This document shows, piece by piece, positions 1 through 6,441 of a stretch of 10,931 bases of DNA (position 1 is the first letter of the stretch; each line of letters starts with the position of its first letter). A program made the translations under genes and the position numbers. Source of the stretch: Pavlovales sp. CCMP2436 (taxonomy: Eukaryota > Haptophyta > Pavlovophyceae > Pavlovales); NCBI GenBank assembly GCA_026770615.1, contig MU631463.1:137035-147965 (forward strand), written 5' to 3'. The notes under the pieces were generated by a model. It was not told where the DNA came from. It worked only from the letters and a program-made list of their open reading frames with translations, and searched no databases.

Positions 1-205
1 TGGCCGCAGCCGCCGAGCTGCAGGCCGCGCCGCGTCAGCATCACCTGCTCGACGCGTCGCCTCTGCCCGCAGCCGCCAAGCTGCAGGCCGTGCCGCGCCA
101 GCTGCTGCTGTCCTCGGCGCCCTTGCCCGTAGCCGCCGAGCTGCAGGCCGTGCCGCGCCAGCTGCTGCTGGCCTCGGCGCCTCTGGCCGCAGCCGAGCTG
201 CAGGC
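1..205. repeat. 60-bp period GC-rich minisatellite
   Basis: Units begin near 3, 66, 126 and 186, each with the core GAGCTGCAGGCCG or a close variant, then CCGCGCCAGCTGCTGCTG. The period is a multiple of three, so the repeat can be read as protein repeats. Units two and three are nearly identical, which points to recent unequal exchange. Confidence 0.8.
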
Positions 206-356
206 CTCGCTTTCGATCGTCGACAACTCCACCGGCTTCCCGCCGCTGCTGTCGATATCTTCCCCTCGGCAAGACGCTCTTCATCCGCCACCGCCACACG
301 CTCCTCGGCATGTAGGCGCTCAAGTCGGTTTCCTCAACGAAGTTTTCACCGACTAG
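3..356 (+). CDS. C-terminal part of a protein with 20-residue tandem repeats (partial)
   Basis: The frame is open from the left edge and ends at TAG 354-356, about 117 codons. The first two thirds consist of three full and one partial copies of a 20-residue (60-nt) unit, with a core like AAAELQAVPRQLLLSSAPLP. A non-repetitive tail follows, ending GFLNEVFTD. The repeats are rich in Ala, Leu and Pro and show no catalytic motif. The first unit is the most divergent (it contains QHHLLDASPL), and the last is shortened to AAAELQA. The opposite strand also reads through the repeats (positions 232 to 41) as a Ser/Ala/Gly/Trp-rich unit, but that frame closes inside the array. The plus frame is preferred because it is longer and runs off the window. 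I do not recognise the protein. It could equally be a non-coding minisatellite with a period of 60. Confidence 0.35.
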   Translation, partial: AAAAELQAAPRQHHLLDASPLPAAAKLQAVPRQLLLSSAPLPVAAELQAVPRQLLLASAPLAAAELQASLSIVDNSTGFPPLLSISSPRQDALHPPPPHAPRHVGAQVGFLNEVFTD

Positions 357-884
357 CTCTCCCCCTCGGCCTACACTAGGCGAGGGTTTATCAACCTACT
401 CAAGTTGTACTCGATCCTACAACCTGAACGTGGTCCCGTCCAGATTGGGCGAGGGTATCGGGAGCCCAAGTGTCCTTTCACTTGGGCTCTGTCTGACATC
501 CTGATTGCCATCCTGACAACTATAGGAACTTGACACCCTTTCACAAGGGGTCCACAGAAAAGGCGGTTACGCCTGCTCGTTCCATTCTTAATATAGCTCT
601 CTCTCTCTCTCTCTCTGCTGCCTTCGACGCTCACGCGTCTCGGACTCTAATCCTCTCTTAGCTCGTGCTTGCGTTCAGCACCGCTAGCCTCTCGATAGAA
701 TCCAGCAAGCCTAGATCGATCTCTGTCTGCAATTATGGAGGCGTGCAGTGCTCAGAATGGTCGTCTCCCACTTGCGGACTGACCGGGGGTGACCGAAGTC
801 ATAGCCCGAAGCGAACGTCCGCCAGCCCTGCCCCTGACCGAAGATTCAGATTGGCCAGACGGGCAGAACGCGTTGCTACTACAT
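357..884. other. Gene-free stretch with several small hairpins and a CT tract
   Basis: No convincing coding frame was found. The stretch holds four short stem-loops: 404-409/418-423 (GTTGTA/TACAAC), 462-472/479-489 (an 11-bp GAGCCCAAGTG stem with a 6-nt loop), 536-540/545-549 (CCCTT/AAGGG) and about 561-565/570-574 (AGGCG/CGCCT). A (CT)n run of about 20 nt follows near 597-616. The succession could be a structured RNA or the decayed ends of a foldback element. No tRNA, snRNA or rRNA signature was recognised. Confidence 0.4.
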
Positions 885-892
885 ATTTTGGG

Positions 893-1011
893 ACCGGGGA
901 CGAAGTAGAGAACATAGTTTGCCCCTGACGCTAAGTGTCGATAACTGCTGTCGGGCAGAGCCCTTCTCGACGGTTGGAGCCCACTTCGACATGTGCCTGC
1001 CATGTGCTTCT
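893..1011 (+). mobile_element. M1d: decayed internal fragment of the M1 MITE family
   Basis: The segment follows the left-internal part of the M1 elements found later in the window. Shared blocks include GACGAAG, GCCCCTG, GCTAAGTGTCGAT, AGAGCCC, CTCGACGG and GGAGCCCA, in the same order and at similar spacing. It is closest to M1c. Neither terminal inverted repeat is recognisable, and the match breaks off at GTGCTTCT just before an inverted-repeat unit at 1015. It is probably the oldest M1 copy here. Confidence 0.7.
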
Positions 1012-1014
1012 GCT

Positions 1015-1157
1015 GGAGCCAGGTTTCGATTTTTTGTTATTCCCTTGCTGGCAAGGGATTAACAAATTGAGGCGATAAGTAGTAAACACTGTAAAATGTA
1101 AACTGGTTTGTATCCAATTACTGTTTTAAATTTCGGTTGCAACCGAGACCTGGCTCC
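1015..1157. repeat. 143-bp foldback unit with inner hairpins
   Basis: GGAGCCAGGTTTCG (1015-1028) is matched in reverse complement by CGAGACCTGGCTCC (1144-1157), 13 of 14 bases. Inside lies a strong hairpin at about 1034-1065, with 15-nt arms differing at one base (TTGTTATTCCCTTGC / GCAAGGGATTAACAA). Next to the right arm is a 12-nt palindrome, CGGTTGCAACCG. The interior is AT-rich and non-coding. No target duplication was found, so it may be a small foldback element or a chance nested palindrome. Confidence 0.5.
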
Positions 1158-1209
1158 GGTAGTAGGCAGGGTGCTCACCGCTACTGTAAACTTAAATTAA
1201 TGTGATTAA

Positions 1210-1710
1210 AAAGCAGACATTCCGGTGGGGCGAAGGTTCCCCTCACTTTAGTGGGTGGATAGTGATTCACCCACTTAATTGCTCCACCCACCCACTTCTC
1301 CTCCACGGCCTCCACTCACCGCTCTTTAGGCTGGCGAGTGGGTGGAACTGCCGGCGCAGCAGATTTTTGTTTTTGACCGTTTTGAGCGTTGGTACGGCTG
1401 GCGGGCTGGGGCGCATTTGCCATTTGGCATCTTGCTGACGCTTTCCTCAGATTCAGCATCGTGAGCCGGTTGCCAAGGGTGACTAGTCATATAGTTCGAT
1501 TTGTATTATTGTGGCTGGCTCACCTCTTGAATAAAACTTTATTCATTTATTCAATAAATGATTAATTTTTTGTTCATCTGATCATCGCTCACTCCCCCCA
1601 CTTCCACCCACCCACTATCCCATTTTCCACTCCACCCATCACCCACTCACTCCCTCAGCGGTTTCCACCCAACCCACTCAACCCCTTCCCCCCACCGGAA
1701 TGTCTGCTTT
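1210..1710. mobile_element. Element E: about 500-bp inverted-repeat element (MITE-like)
   Basis: AAAGCAGACATTCCGGTGGG starts at 1210, and its reverse complement ends at 1710. The arms are about 27 nt with one mismatch, covering 1210-1236 and 1684-1710. Subterminal sequence on both sides is rich in GTGGGTGGA / CCACCCACC motifs (about 1246-1345 and 1590-1690), so the two halves can pair further. The centre is AT-rich, with a GAATAAA/TTTATTC hairpin at 1529-1544. There is no coding frame of note. Both flanks are A/T-rich, so a target duplication cannot be fixed. Confidence 0.65.
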
Positions 1711-1744
1711 AAAAAAGAGCGCTCATTTCTGAACGCTCTTTTTT
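1711..1744. other. Stem-loop with A-tract and T-tract arms
   Basis: AAAAAAGAGCG (1711-1721) and CGCTCTTTTTT (1734-1744) form a perfect 11-bp stem with a 12-nt loop. It directly abuts the right end of element E and lies about 115 nt beyond the stop of the capsid-like relic, as read on the minus strand. It could be a transcript-end or replication-related hairpin, but the loop has no recognisable origin motif. Confidence 0.6.
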
Positions 1745-1747
1745 GAA

Positions 1748-1766
1748 CGGGCCTATTCTTGGCCCG
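1748..1766. other. Stem-loop, 6-bp GC stem, 7-nt loop
   Basis: CGGGCC (1748-1753) pairs with GGCCCG (1761-1766) around the loop TATTCTT. The loop lacks the NANTATTAC nonanucleotide expected of a CRESS-virus origin on either strand. It lies between the capsid-like relic and the 1711-1744 hairpin. Confidence 0.5.
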
Positions 1767-1858
1767 TGTGAAGCCTCCGGCGGCAATTATAATCACCCAA
1801 ACTTCACGGGACTAGGCGCTAAGGTGTAGGGTAAACTTCACGCGACCACGCGGAAGGA

Positions 1859-2517
1859 TTAAGGGTCGACATATTTCGTGTAAGTCACGATGTCGTCGAC
1901 GACGCACGTTGGCACGAGCGACGTATTACTCGGTGGGAAGCCAACACCGTTGTGCTGGTAGACAAAGAGACGGTCCTCGGGATGTTCATCTCGACGCCAG
2001 TGGTGACCCCGTCGTCGTACACGTCTTTCTTGTAGGCGATGGTGAAATCCATCTTAGTACGGCGACCTAACGGTGCCGCATAGTTGGCGATCAGGAAACC
2101 ATTGCTCGCGGACATCTGCGATGTAACAGTGTCGAAACTGCCACCCTGGATACCGAAGTTCATGCTGTCCGCATGACACGGTACCTTCTTGGTCCAAATG
2201 AAACGGCCAAAATCCGGGTCCATCCGCCCTTTCGGGTCTTCTATCATTTTGACAGAGCCAGTACCATTATTTGTCTGGCTGTACGGGTACAGAGAAACTA
2301 AGTTCTCAGACGCCGGGGCTGTGATTGCGGTCACGCGGTCGGCCATCTTGACCAACATGACACGCCAATCCAGTAGAGATGCTCCCCAGATCGGGAAGTC
2401 AAACGTCACAGTATAGTGCATCGTTTGTAACATATAGTGCTTGCCAATATATTGGTCCCTGCCAGTTCCAGAGCTTGGAAACTGGGCGGAGCGGTACTGG
2501 AGCGGGGAGCGGTCAGT
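1859..2517 (-). pseudogene. Endogenous CRESS-DNA-virus-like capsid relic, frameshifted
   Basis: On the minus strand the frame opens just after a TGA at 2520-2518, has an internal ATG at 2433, and stays open to 1885. The part above 2433 is coherent with what follows and contains GTGRDQYIGKHY, but offers no start codon. Near 1978-1982 the coherent reading passes to a neighbouring frame, consistent with one lost base. That frame continues for about 40 residues through LFVYQHNG and ends VTYTKYVDP, with its stop at 1861-1859. Total length is about 219 codons, near the usual size of small CRESS capsids.

The order of features (GxGxxQxIG, then WRVMLVK, then a K/D-rich strand, then NxxLF near the C terminus) resembles the jelly-roll capsids of Cressdnaviricota. 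This assignment comes from pattern memory, not a search. The missing start and the frameshift indicate a dead copy. No Rep gene was seen nearby. A host gene of unknown function remains possible. Confidence 0.5.
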
Positions 2518-2588
2518 TCACAAAAGTCCAGCGCAGTTCACACGCTCGTTCGGACTTGAGCTGCCCCGCTTGTGAGGCCGAACTTTAG

Positions 2589-3729
2589 ATGGCCTACATT
2601 CAGTCCAACGCTCGCAGCTCGTGCTGGCGTGGGACGGCGTGGCTGCTCGCTCTGCTAACCGCAAACACGAACGGCAAGTGTACGGCGCGGCGTGGCTCAA
2701 GCGTGCCTCTCTTTCTGGTGAAAGTGGGCAAGACGGCTGGCTCGACAGTGGCCGAATTTCTGTACGCCAACGGGGTTGCGTGTGCCCAAACTCACCTGAA
2801 GCCGCTCACGCCCCGGGACCTGCTCTCATCCGAGCGGTTCGTCGTCACAACGCGCGACCCGGTGGAGCGCGTGATCAGCGCATTCAAGGCAGGACAGCTA
2901 CTGCCCTGTTGTAGCCAGATGGCTGGGTGCTCCCATCTGGCCGGACAAGAATGATGCCTCTAATGGGCATAACATACCCAGCCGACTATGAGCCCCTCCT
3001 TCCATGCCAGCCCTGCGATCCCCTGTACAGATAGACACGCAACTACCCACCCCATCCCTGATTGCCTCCCCTGCAATGTATGCAACACAGTACTGCCATC
3101 CGGATGGCGGCGGTGAGCCTTACGTGCACACGAAGTGGGCGGGCGTGCACACCGTGCGTGGCATCGTACGCCGCAGCTTCTACGAGTGCTTTCCTAACGC
3201 GACGGCCTTCGCGCAGGCGTTTGTCGAGCAGCCGGGCGATGTGCCAGCTCATCTGGGGCGCCCTCGCTCGCTGCGGGCGGCGTCCGACGTCGCCGGCCAC
3301 CTGCCGACGGCGGACGAAAGCCCTGCCGAGCGCAGGCGAAAGTGCCGTTGGATCGCAGATGAGGCGGTGGAGCCACTTGCCATGCCGCTGGTGAAGCACA
3401 TCTCGCAGGGCTTCCGCTGGTACATGGCGCAGACCATGCCGGAGCTCGCACTCAAGCGCGTGTACATTGTGCGTGGCGGCGCGCAGACCACGGCCGATCT
3501 GCTCGCCATCGGCCCGTTCCTCAATATAACTCTCCGCCGCTCGGTTGCACTCGCACACTTTGGCTCCACCTACCCGCGTAGTTTGGAACGGGTGGAGGAC
3601 CGCGCTGGTCTCGCCGCGCTGCGCAGGCGGTTACAGTTTGAGTACGTATTCTTGGCTGACCTTCAGGCACATATTGCGTCTGCCGAGCGCGTCCGAGCCT
3701 TGACCGCAACAATTACGCTGCAGCATTAA
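2589..3729 (+). CDS. PAPS-dependent sulfotransferase, two exons (2589-2888, 3091-3729)
   Basis: The spliced product is 312 residues. A short hydrophobic stretch near the N terminus (17-26, AWLLALLTA) suggests a type II Golgi membrane anchor. The 5'-phosphosulfate loop is LFLVKVGKTAGSTVAEFL (41-58). The 3'-phosphate motif is FVVTTRDPVERVISAF (84-99), with the expected Arg and Ser. Exon 2 resumes with HPDGG, then FYECFP and HISQGFRWYM, blocks I associate with the small carbohydrate-type sulfotransferases common in marine algae.

The enzyme would move sulfate from PAPS to a hydroxyl group, probably on a glycan. The acceptor cannot be told. The ATG at 2589 is preceded directly by an in-frame TAG, so it is the earliest start. 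Exon 1 ends at codon 100 and exon 2 starts at 3091 in phase 0. A MITE (M1a) sits 72 bp after the stop. If the GC-AG intron is not spliced, this would be a two-part pseudogene. Confidence 0.8.
2889..3090 (+). other. Predicted GC-AG intron of the sulfotransferase gene
   Basis: The 202-nt interval runs from AAG|GCAGGA to CAACACAG|TAC. Removing it joins SAFK to YCHPDGG in phase 0, which is the expected layout after the 3'-phosphate motif. Unspliced, the exon 1 frame stops at 2952-2954. No GT donor nearby joins the two homologous parts as cleanly. GC-AG introns are known as a minor class in eukaryotes and are reported as frequent in some algae. Confidence 0.6.
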
Positions 3730-3801
3730 TTGTTAAATATCAGATAGAGTATTATACTAAGTGATTAAATTTACTCGTTGGCCACAGCTAGTTATACATA
3801 T

Positions 3802-4221
3802 GGGTCGCAATCTGAATTAGTGGCGCGATTCCGCACTGGGGAGGGGGAAAAGTGGTGGCCGGGACGAAGAAGTAAACATTGGTCATTCTTGCGCGCTAAG
3901 TGTCGATGGCTGATGTGGAATAGAGCCCTCCTCGACGGTCGGAGCCCACCTCGTGTGCCTCCCAGGTGCTTCTAGGGTCGACAACATACTTCGTGTAATT
4001 AACATTTCCCATCCTCAGCGTTCGGAAGCGAAAAGAAAGCCATTGTTCCCGAAGTGGTGCAGTGAATTTAGTTGCAGATTCGTGAACGGGGCGGTGCCCC
4101 ATTCACGAATCTGCAACAAACTCTGCGGCACCACCTTTGGTTTCTGAGTTGCCCCGGAGGATTTTCACCGGACTATTTTCGATTTTTCCCCCAGACTGGC
4201 CACTTATTCAGATTTTGACCC
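3802..4221 (+). mobile_element. M1a: intact 420-bp MITE with 4-bp target duplication
   Basis: The left end GGGTCGCAATCTGAATTAG (from 3802) is mirrored by the right end, whose complement reads GGGTCAAAATCTGAATAAG (to 4221). The match extends to GTGGC, giving about 23-bp terminal inverted repeats, with G-rich AGGGGGAAAA sequence just inside both. ATAT stands on each side (3798-3801 and 4222-4225). A central hairpin lies at 4054-4134. The element has only short frames and no transposase, so it would be moved by an enzyme encoded elsewhere. It lies in the likely 3' untranslated region of the sulfotransferase gene. Confidence 0.88.
4054..4134 (+). other. Central hairpin of M1a
   Basis: A perfect 16-bp stem, GTTGCAGATTCGTGAA (4071-4086) with its complement at 4102-4117, is continued inward by GGGGC/GCCCC around a GGT loop. 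Outward, after an internal bulge, it continues as GTGGTGC/GCACCAC (4054-4060/4128-4134). The same structure is kept in M1b and M1c. Confidence 0.8.
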
Positions 4222-4681
4222 ATATATATAACAGGTGGAAGCGAAACAAACTACACCCGCGGCCAATACGTAGAGGGAATCGCAAGCAATAAAAAACCGT
4301 GGTGTTAAGAAACTGAGCCTCGTTTACGCGGCGCCACTGCCCAACGAGCGCTGCGTGGCGAGATGGGCCTGCAAAGGCTGGCGCCGCACCCCACTGCGTT
4401 TCGTCCGTTAACTGCTTGTCCGGCGCGTCGGCAGCCAGTCCCGGAACCTCGTCGTCCTGCCCGAAACTGCCGTTGGACGGGCCGCCGTCCTCCGACGAGG
4501 GCCTCCCGTCCCCGTTTGTCGCGTGGCCGACCGGAAGGTACGCGTCCTCGCTGTCGTCGCTCCCCTGGGCCCGCAGAGTCGCGAGCGCCGCGCGGGTGGC
4601 CATCGCCTGTTCTTCGGAACCCGCTTCAGACGGAGGCGGCCGAACCGCGCAGCGCCGAGCGTTAGTTGTGTTCACGCCCAC
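4208..4681 (-). CDS. Possible exon of an unrecognised acidic, Ser/Gly-rich protein
   Basis: A 157-codon minus-strand frame starts at ATG 4681 (MGVNTTNARR), with a second Met at residue 27 (MATRAALATLRAQ). Residues 40-100 are Asp/Glu/Ser/Gly-rich and look like a disordered region (for example SDDSEDAYLPVGHATNGDG). There are no catalytic motifs, membrane segments or recognisable domains. The last 40 or so residues run through a recurring short repeat and the A/T-rich flank of M1a, so the real coding part, if any, probably stops earlier. A possible splice donor, GTAAAC, lies at 4327-4322 on the minus strand. GC-rich DNA often holds open frames by chance, so this remains weak. Confidence 0.3.
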   Translation of the reverse strand: MGVNTTNARRCAVRPPPSEAGSEEQAMATRAALATLRAQGSDDSEDAYLPVGHATNGDGRPSSEDGGPSNGSFGQDDEVPGLAADAPDKQLTDETQWGAAPAFAGPSRHAALVGQWRRVNEAQFLNTTVFYCLRFPLRIGRGCSLFRFHLLYIWVKI

Positions 4682-4698
4682 TTTTTTACATCTTAATT

Positions 4699-4827
4699 AA
4701 TAAGAATAAGGGCGCCGAAGGCTACAAAGTTAAGAAACTGAGCCTGCTGATCCGTCGACCCTAAGAAACAGCTAAGAAACTCAGCCTCAGCATCAAAATC
4801 GCCGTTCTTATTGCCCGCGATCCCCTG
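4699..4827. mobile_element. D2: truncated relative of element D1
   Basis: AATAAGAATAAGGGCG (4699-4714) is the exact reverse complement of a 16-mer near the right end of D1 (5343-5358). Two copies of the TAAGAAACTSAGCCT motif follow (about 4732-4747 and 4771-4787). The right end, ATTGCCCGCGATCCCCTG (4810-4827), resembles D1's right end and is followed by TA (4828-4829). The outer left terminus is missing. Confidence 0.5.
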
Positions 4828-4839
4828 TAGACGCGCGAA

Positions 4840-5107
4840 TAATTGTCAGGAAGAAACTAGGAAGGCGCAACTAAACCGCCACAACGCTTCGCGTCGCCGT
4901 TGGAAGACACGCGCATCGCACCGCCAACTACTTTAATAATGTATAATAATTACCTTCATCACTGTTAATATTTATAACACGCGATTAGGCGCTAATAATA
5001 AGCATTCATTAATATTATTCGTTATTTATTTATTATCGGTAATATATTAATGAAAGGGGGTTCTGGCTGGCGGTGTGTCAAGGGTAAGGTTGCCGGGGCT
5101 GAACAGA
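4840..5107. other. AT-rich spacer without genes
   Basis: The first part is mixed sequence. About 4926-5055 is strongly AT-rich, with ATTATT-type runs and a TTTATTTATTATT stretch. No coding frame, RNA gene or clear terminus was found. It may be the degraded inside of an element. Confidence 0.4.
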
Positions 5108-5203
5108 TTTATATTTCTGATAGGGATTCAAGCTGGCGTCTGACTGTTCTGAATGTTGTGCTGGTCTCAGCGCTGCGTCGCCCATTGCCTGCTGCGTGCC
5201 TTA

Positions 5204-5373
5204 CAGCGTGTCGCGGGCACTAAGAAGCCGTAGCGCTAAAAAGCTGAGCATCGTTTTTTTGCATTGTTTGCATGTAATTTAAGCAAATGTAAGCATTGTT
5301 TGCATGTAATTTGCTAAGAATCTCAGCCTCAAACTCCAAATTCGCCCTTATTCTTATTGTCCACGACAAGCTG
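5204..5373 (+). mobile_element. D1: 170-bp MITE with TA duplication (Tc1/mariner-like)
   Basis: The left end CAGCGTGTCGCGGGCA and the complement of the right end, CAGCTTGTCGTGGACA, agree at 13 of 16 positions. TA lies on both sides (5202-5203 and 5374-5375), exactly at the break in repeat C1. TA duplication and CAG...CTG ends fit Tc1/mariner-type elements. Inside is a 20-mer direct repeat, and there is no coding capacity. Confidence 0.7.
5261..5312 (+). repeat. 20-bp direct repeat inside D1
   Basis: GCATTGTTTGCATGTAATTT occurs at 5261-5280 and exactly again at 5293-5312, a 32-nt period. It sits at the centre of D1 and looks like an internal duplication. Confidence 0.9.
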
Positions 5374-5400
5374 TAGTCGGTTGCGCTGGCTTGGGCGTTT

Positions 5401-5414
5401 ATGTAAATTTACAT
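5401..5414. repeat. 14-bp perfect palindrome
   Basis: ATGTAAATTTACAT is fully self-complementary and lies between the broken end of C1 and the telomere-like array. Confidence 0.8.
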
Positions 5415-5416
5415 AA

Positions 5417-5440
5417 TTGGGTTAGGGTTAGGGTTAGGGG
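5417..5440 (+). repeat. Interstitial telomere-like TTAGGG array
   Basis: TTGGG is followed by three TTAGGG units and an extra G. TTAGGG is the telomere unit of many protists, including haptophytes. The array is too short to be a telomere, and coding and repeat sequence continues on both sides, so it is an internal relic. Confidence 0.85.
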
Positions 5441-5507
5441 TTCAGGTTATTGCTACGAGTTAACCACCAATCTCACCTCTACCACCACCATCCCTGCTGC
5501 CAGGACT

Positions 5508-5576
5508 AACGTCTGACGTCGACCAAGTCAGTGAGTGAACCACACCTGTTGAACCATGCTGAGCCGCTATATATAT
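5508..5576 (-). repeat. C4: inverted copy of the end of repeat C
   Basis: These 69 nt are the reverse complement of 6919-6987 with about three mismatches. They begin AACGTCTGACGTCGACCAAG and end near CGCTATATATAT. They form the left arm of a 1.48-kb inverted repeat with C3. Confidence 0.85.
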
Positions 5577-6116
5577 AAATCTACATAACGACACCTCTCA
5601 CATGCGTGCATAATTCGATTAACCTCGTTGTCCTGCTGCGACTTGGGACAGCAAGCTGGCCGTAAAGGCAAATGTTATTTATATATTTTACATACGGTAT
5701 GATGCCCCTTTTACCGCCTGGGGCGCAGTGTCTGCGTCCAGGAAGCCTCGTGTATCTCGTCTAAGCGTCACTATCTGTTATTGAGCTATTTAGAGTCAGA
5801 ACTCCGAGCAGAACTCCGAGCAGCCAATATACACCAATTACCGCACGTTGCCTCAATGTCCATCCTCAGTATTTATTGACTAGTCCATTCCCCAAAACCA
5901 GCCAAAAAATGCCCACACAAATCCGCGCGTCTTGGACTGCTTCAGTGTTCATCCCCAGTTCCATTCCAACCACATAAAAAACCTTAAAAAAAACTAAAAA
6001 CTAAAAACTAGAAAAACAAAAACGCCCAAAAATCGCAGACCCATCCCACGCCCTGGTCTCCTGGCTTCGCATCTACAGATGACTGAAGCGCCCTATAAAC
6101 GAACTAACTTAAGCTA
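5577..6116. other. Non-coding spacer with A-rich microsatellite
   Basis: No gene or element end was recognised. Near 5797-5822 a 13-nt block (AGAACTCCGAGC and neighbour) is duplicated in tandem. Near 5980-6020 there is an A-rich tract built on CTAAAAA units. The rest is mixed sequence. Confidence 0.4.
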
Positions 6117-6153
6117 GGGAGGAGGAAGGAGGGGGGGCGGGGGCGGGGGGGGG
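6117..6153 (+). repeat. G-run tract with quadruplex potential
   Basis: GGGAGGAGGAAGGAGGGGGG is followed by further runs of five and nine or more Gs separated by single C residues. At least four G-runs of three or more lie within 37 nt, which meets the usual G-quadruplex pattern. It lies about 45 nt before repeat C2. Confidence 0.75.
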
Positions 6154-6196
6154 CTTTCAACAGGACGCGCGTATATATTTGATATATATAAACTAT

Positions 6197-6441
6197 GCGA
6201 GCGCGCTGGCCTCGATCGCTGCCGAGGGTGGATACTCGCGACAAACAGCAACCAGCAGATCATCTCCCTAACCGCCATTGCCCGGGCACGATAACGGAGA
6301 TCCATCAGCACGCACAGTGGCGCCCAAGCCAGCGCAGCCGACTTAGGCACGCAGCAGGCAATGGGCGACGAAGCGCTCAGACCAGCACAACATTGAGAAT
6401 GAGTCAGATGCCAGCTTGAATCCTTATCATAAAATATAAAC
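6197..6441 (+). mobile_element. C2: direct copy of repeat C, decayed
   Basis: The segment parallels C3 from about 6684 to 6918. Shared blocks include GAGCGCGCTGGCC, CGACAAACAGCAACCAGCAG, GCCCAAGCCAGCGCAGC and CAGCTTGAATCC. Small indels break the reading frame that is open in C3, and the last 70 nt of C3 are absent. The start is truncated relative to C3. Confidence 0.8.

Larger units (their letters stand above)
4304..5327. repeat. Dispersed short motif (R)TTAAGAAACTGAGCCTC
   Basis: Copies lie near 4304, 4732, 4771, 5234 (GCTAAAAAGCTGAGCATC) and 5312 (GCTAAGAATCTCAGCCTC), all in the plus orientation. At least three lie within D1 or D2, so the motif is mainly a subterminal block of that family. 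The copy at 4304 suggests a further broken D piece. Confidence 0.6.
5108..5397 (-). mobile_element. C1: inverted copy of repeat C, split by D1
   Basis: 5108-5201 is the near-identical reverse complement of part of C3 between about 6830 and 6915 (blocks GATAGGGATTCAAGCTGG, CTGACTGTTCTGAA, CGCCCATTGCCTGCTG). The match stops at GCCTTA and resumes at 5376-5397 (GTCGGTTGCGCTGGCTTGGG), which corresponds to 6808-6829. The 170 bp between them is element D1. Confidence 0.75.

Noticed and set aside
900..1000. tRNA-like promoter boxes (GGTTGGAGCCC resembling a B box) in M1, suggesting a SINE
   Set aside because: The A box is poor and the spacing is uncertain. Terminal inverted repeats and 4-bp duplications fit a DNA transposon instead.
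1748..1766. Hairpin considered as a CRESS-virus replication origin
   Set aside because: The loop TATTCTT and its complement do not fit NANTATTAC, and no Rep gene is present.
3043..3558. Several long overlapping frames on both strands within the sulfotransferase exon 2
   Set aside because: They are Arg/Ala/Pro-rich shadows of a GC-rich coding exon. Only the plus-strand frame carries the family motifs.
3896..4102. Minus-strand reading frames inside M1a, M1b and M1c (for example 3896-4102 and 7043-7309) with related translations
   Set aside because: They match each other only because the DNA repeats are copies. Their lengths and ends differ between copies and no protein family is recognisable.
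4304..5327. Recurring TAAGAAACTGAG motif considered as branch point plus splice acceptor
   Set aside because: It recurs within the D elements, has no coding frames beside it, and is better explained as part of that repeat.
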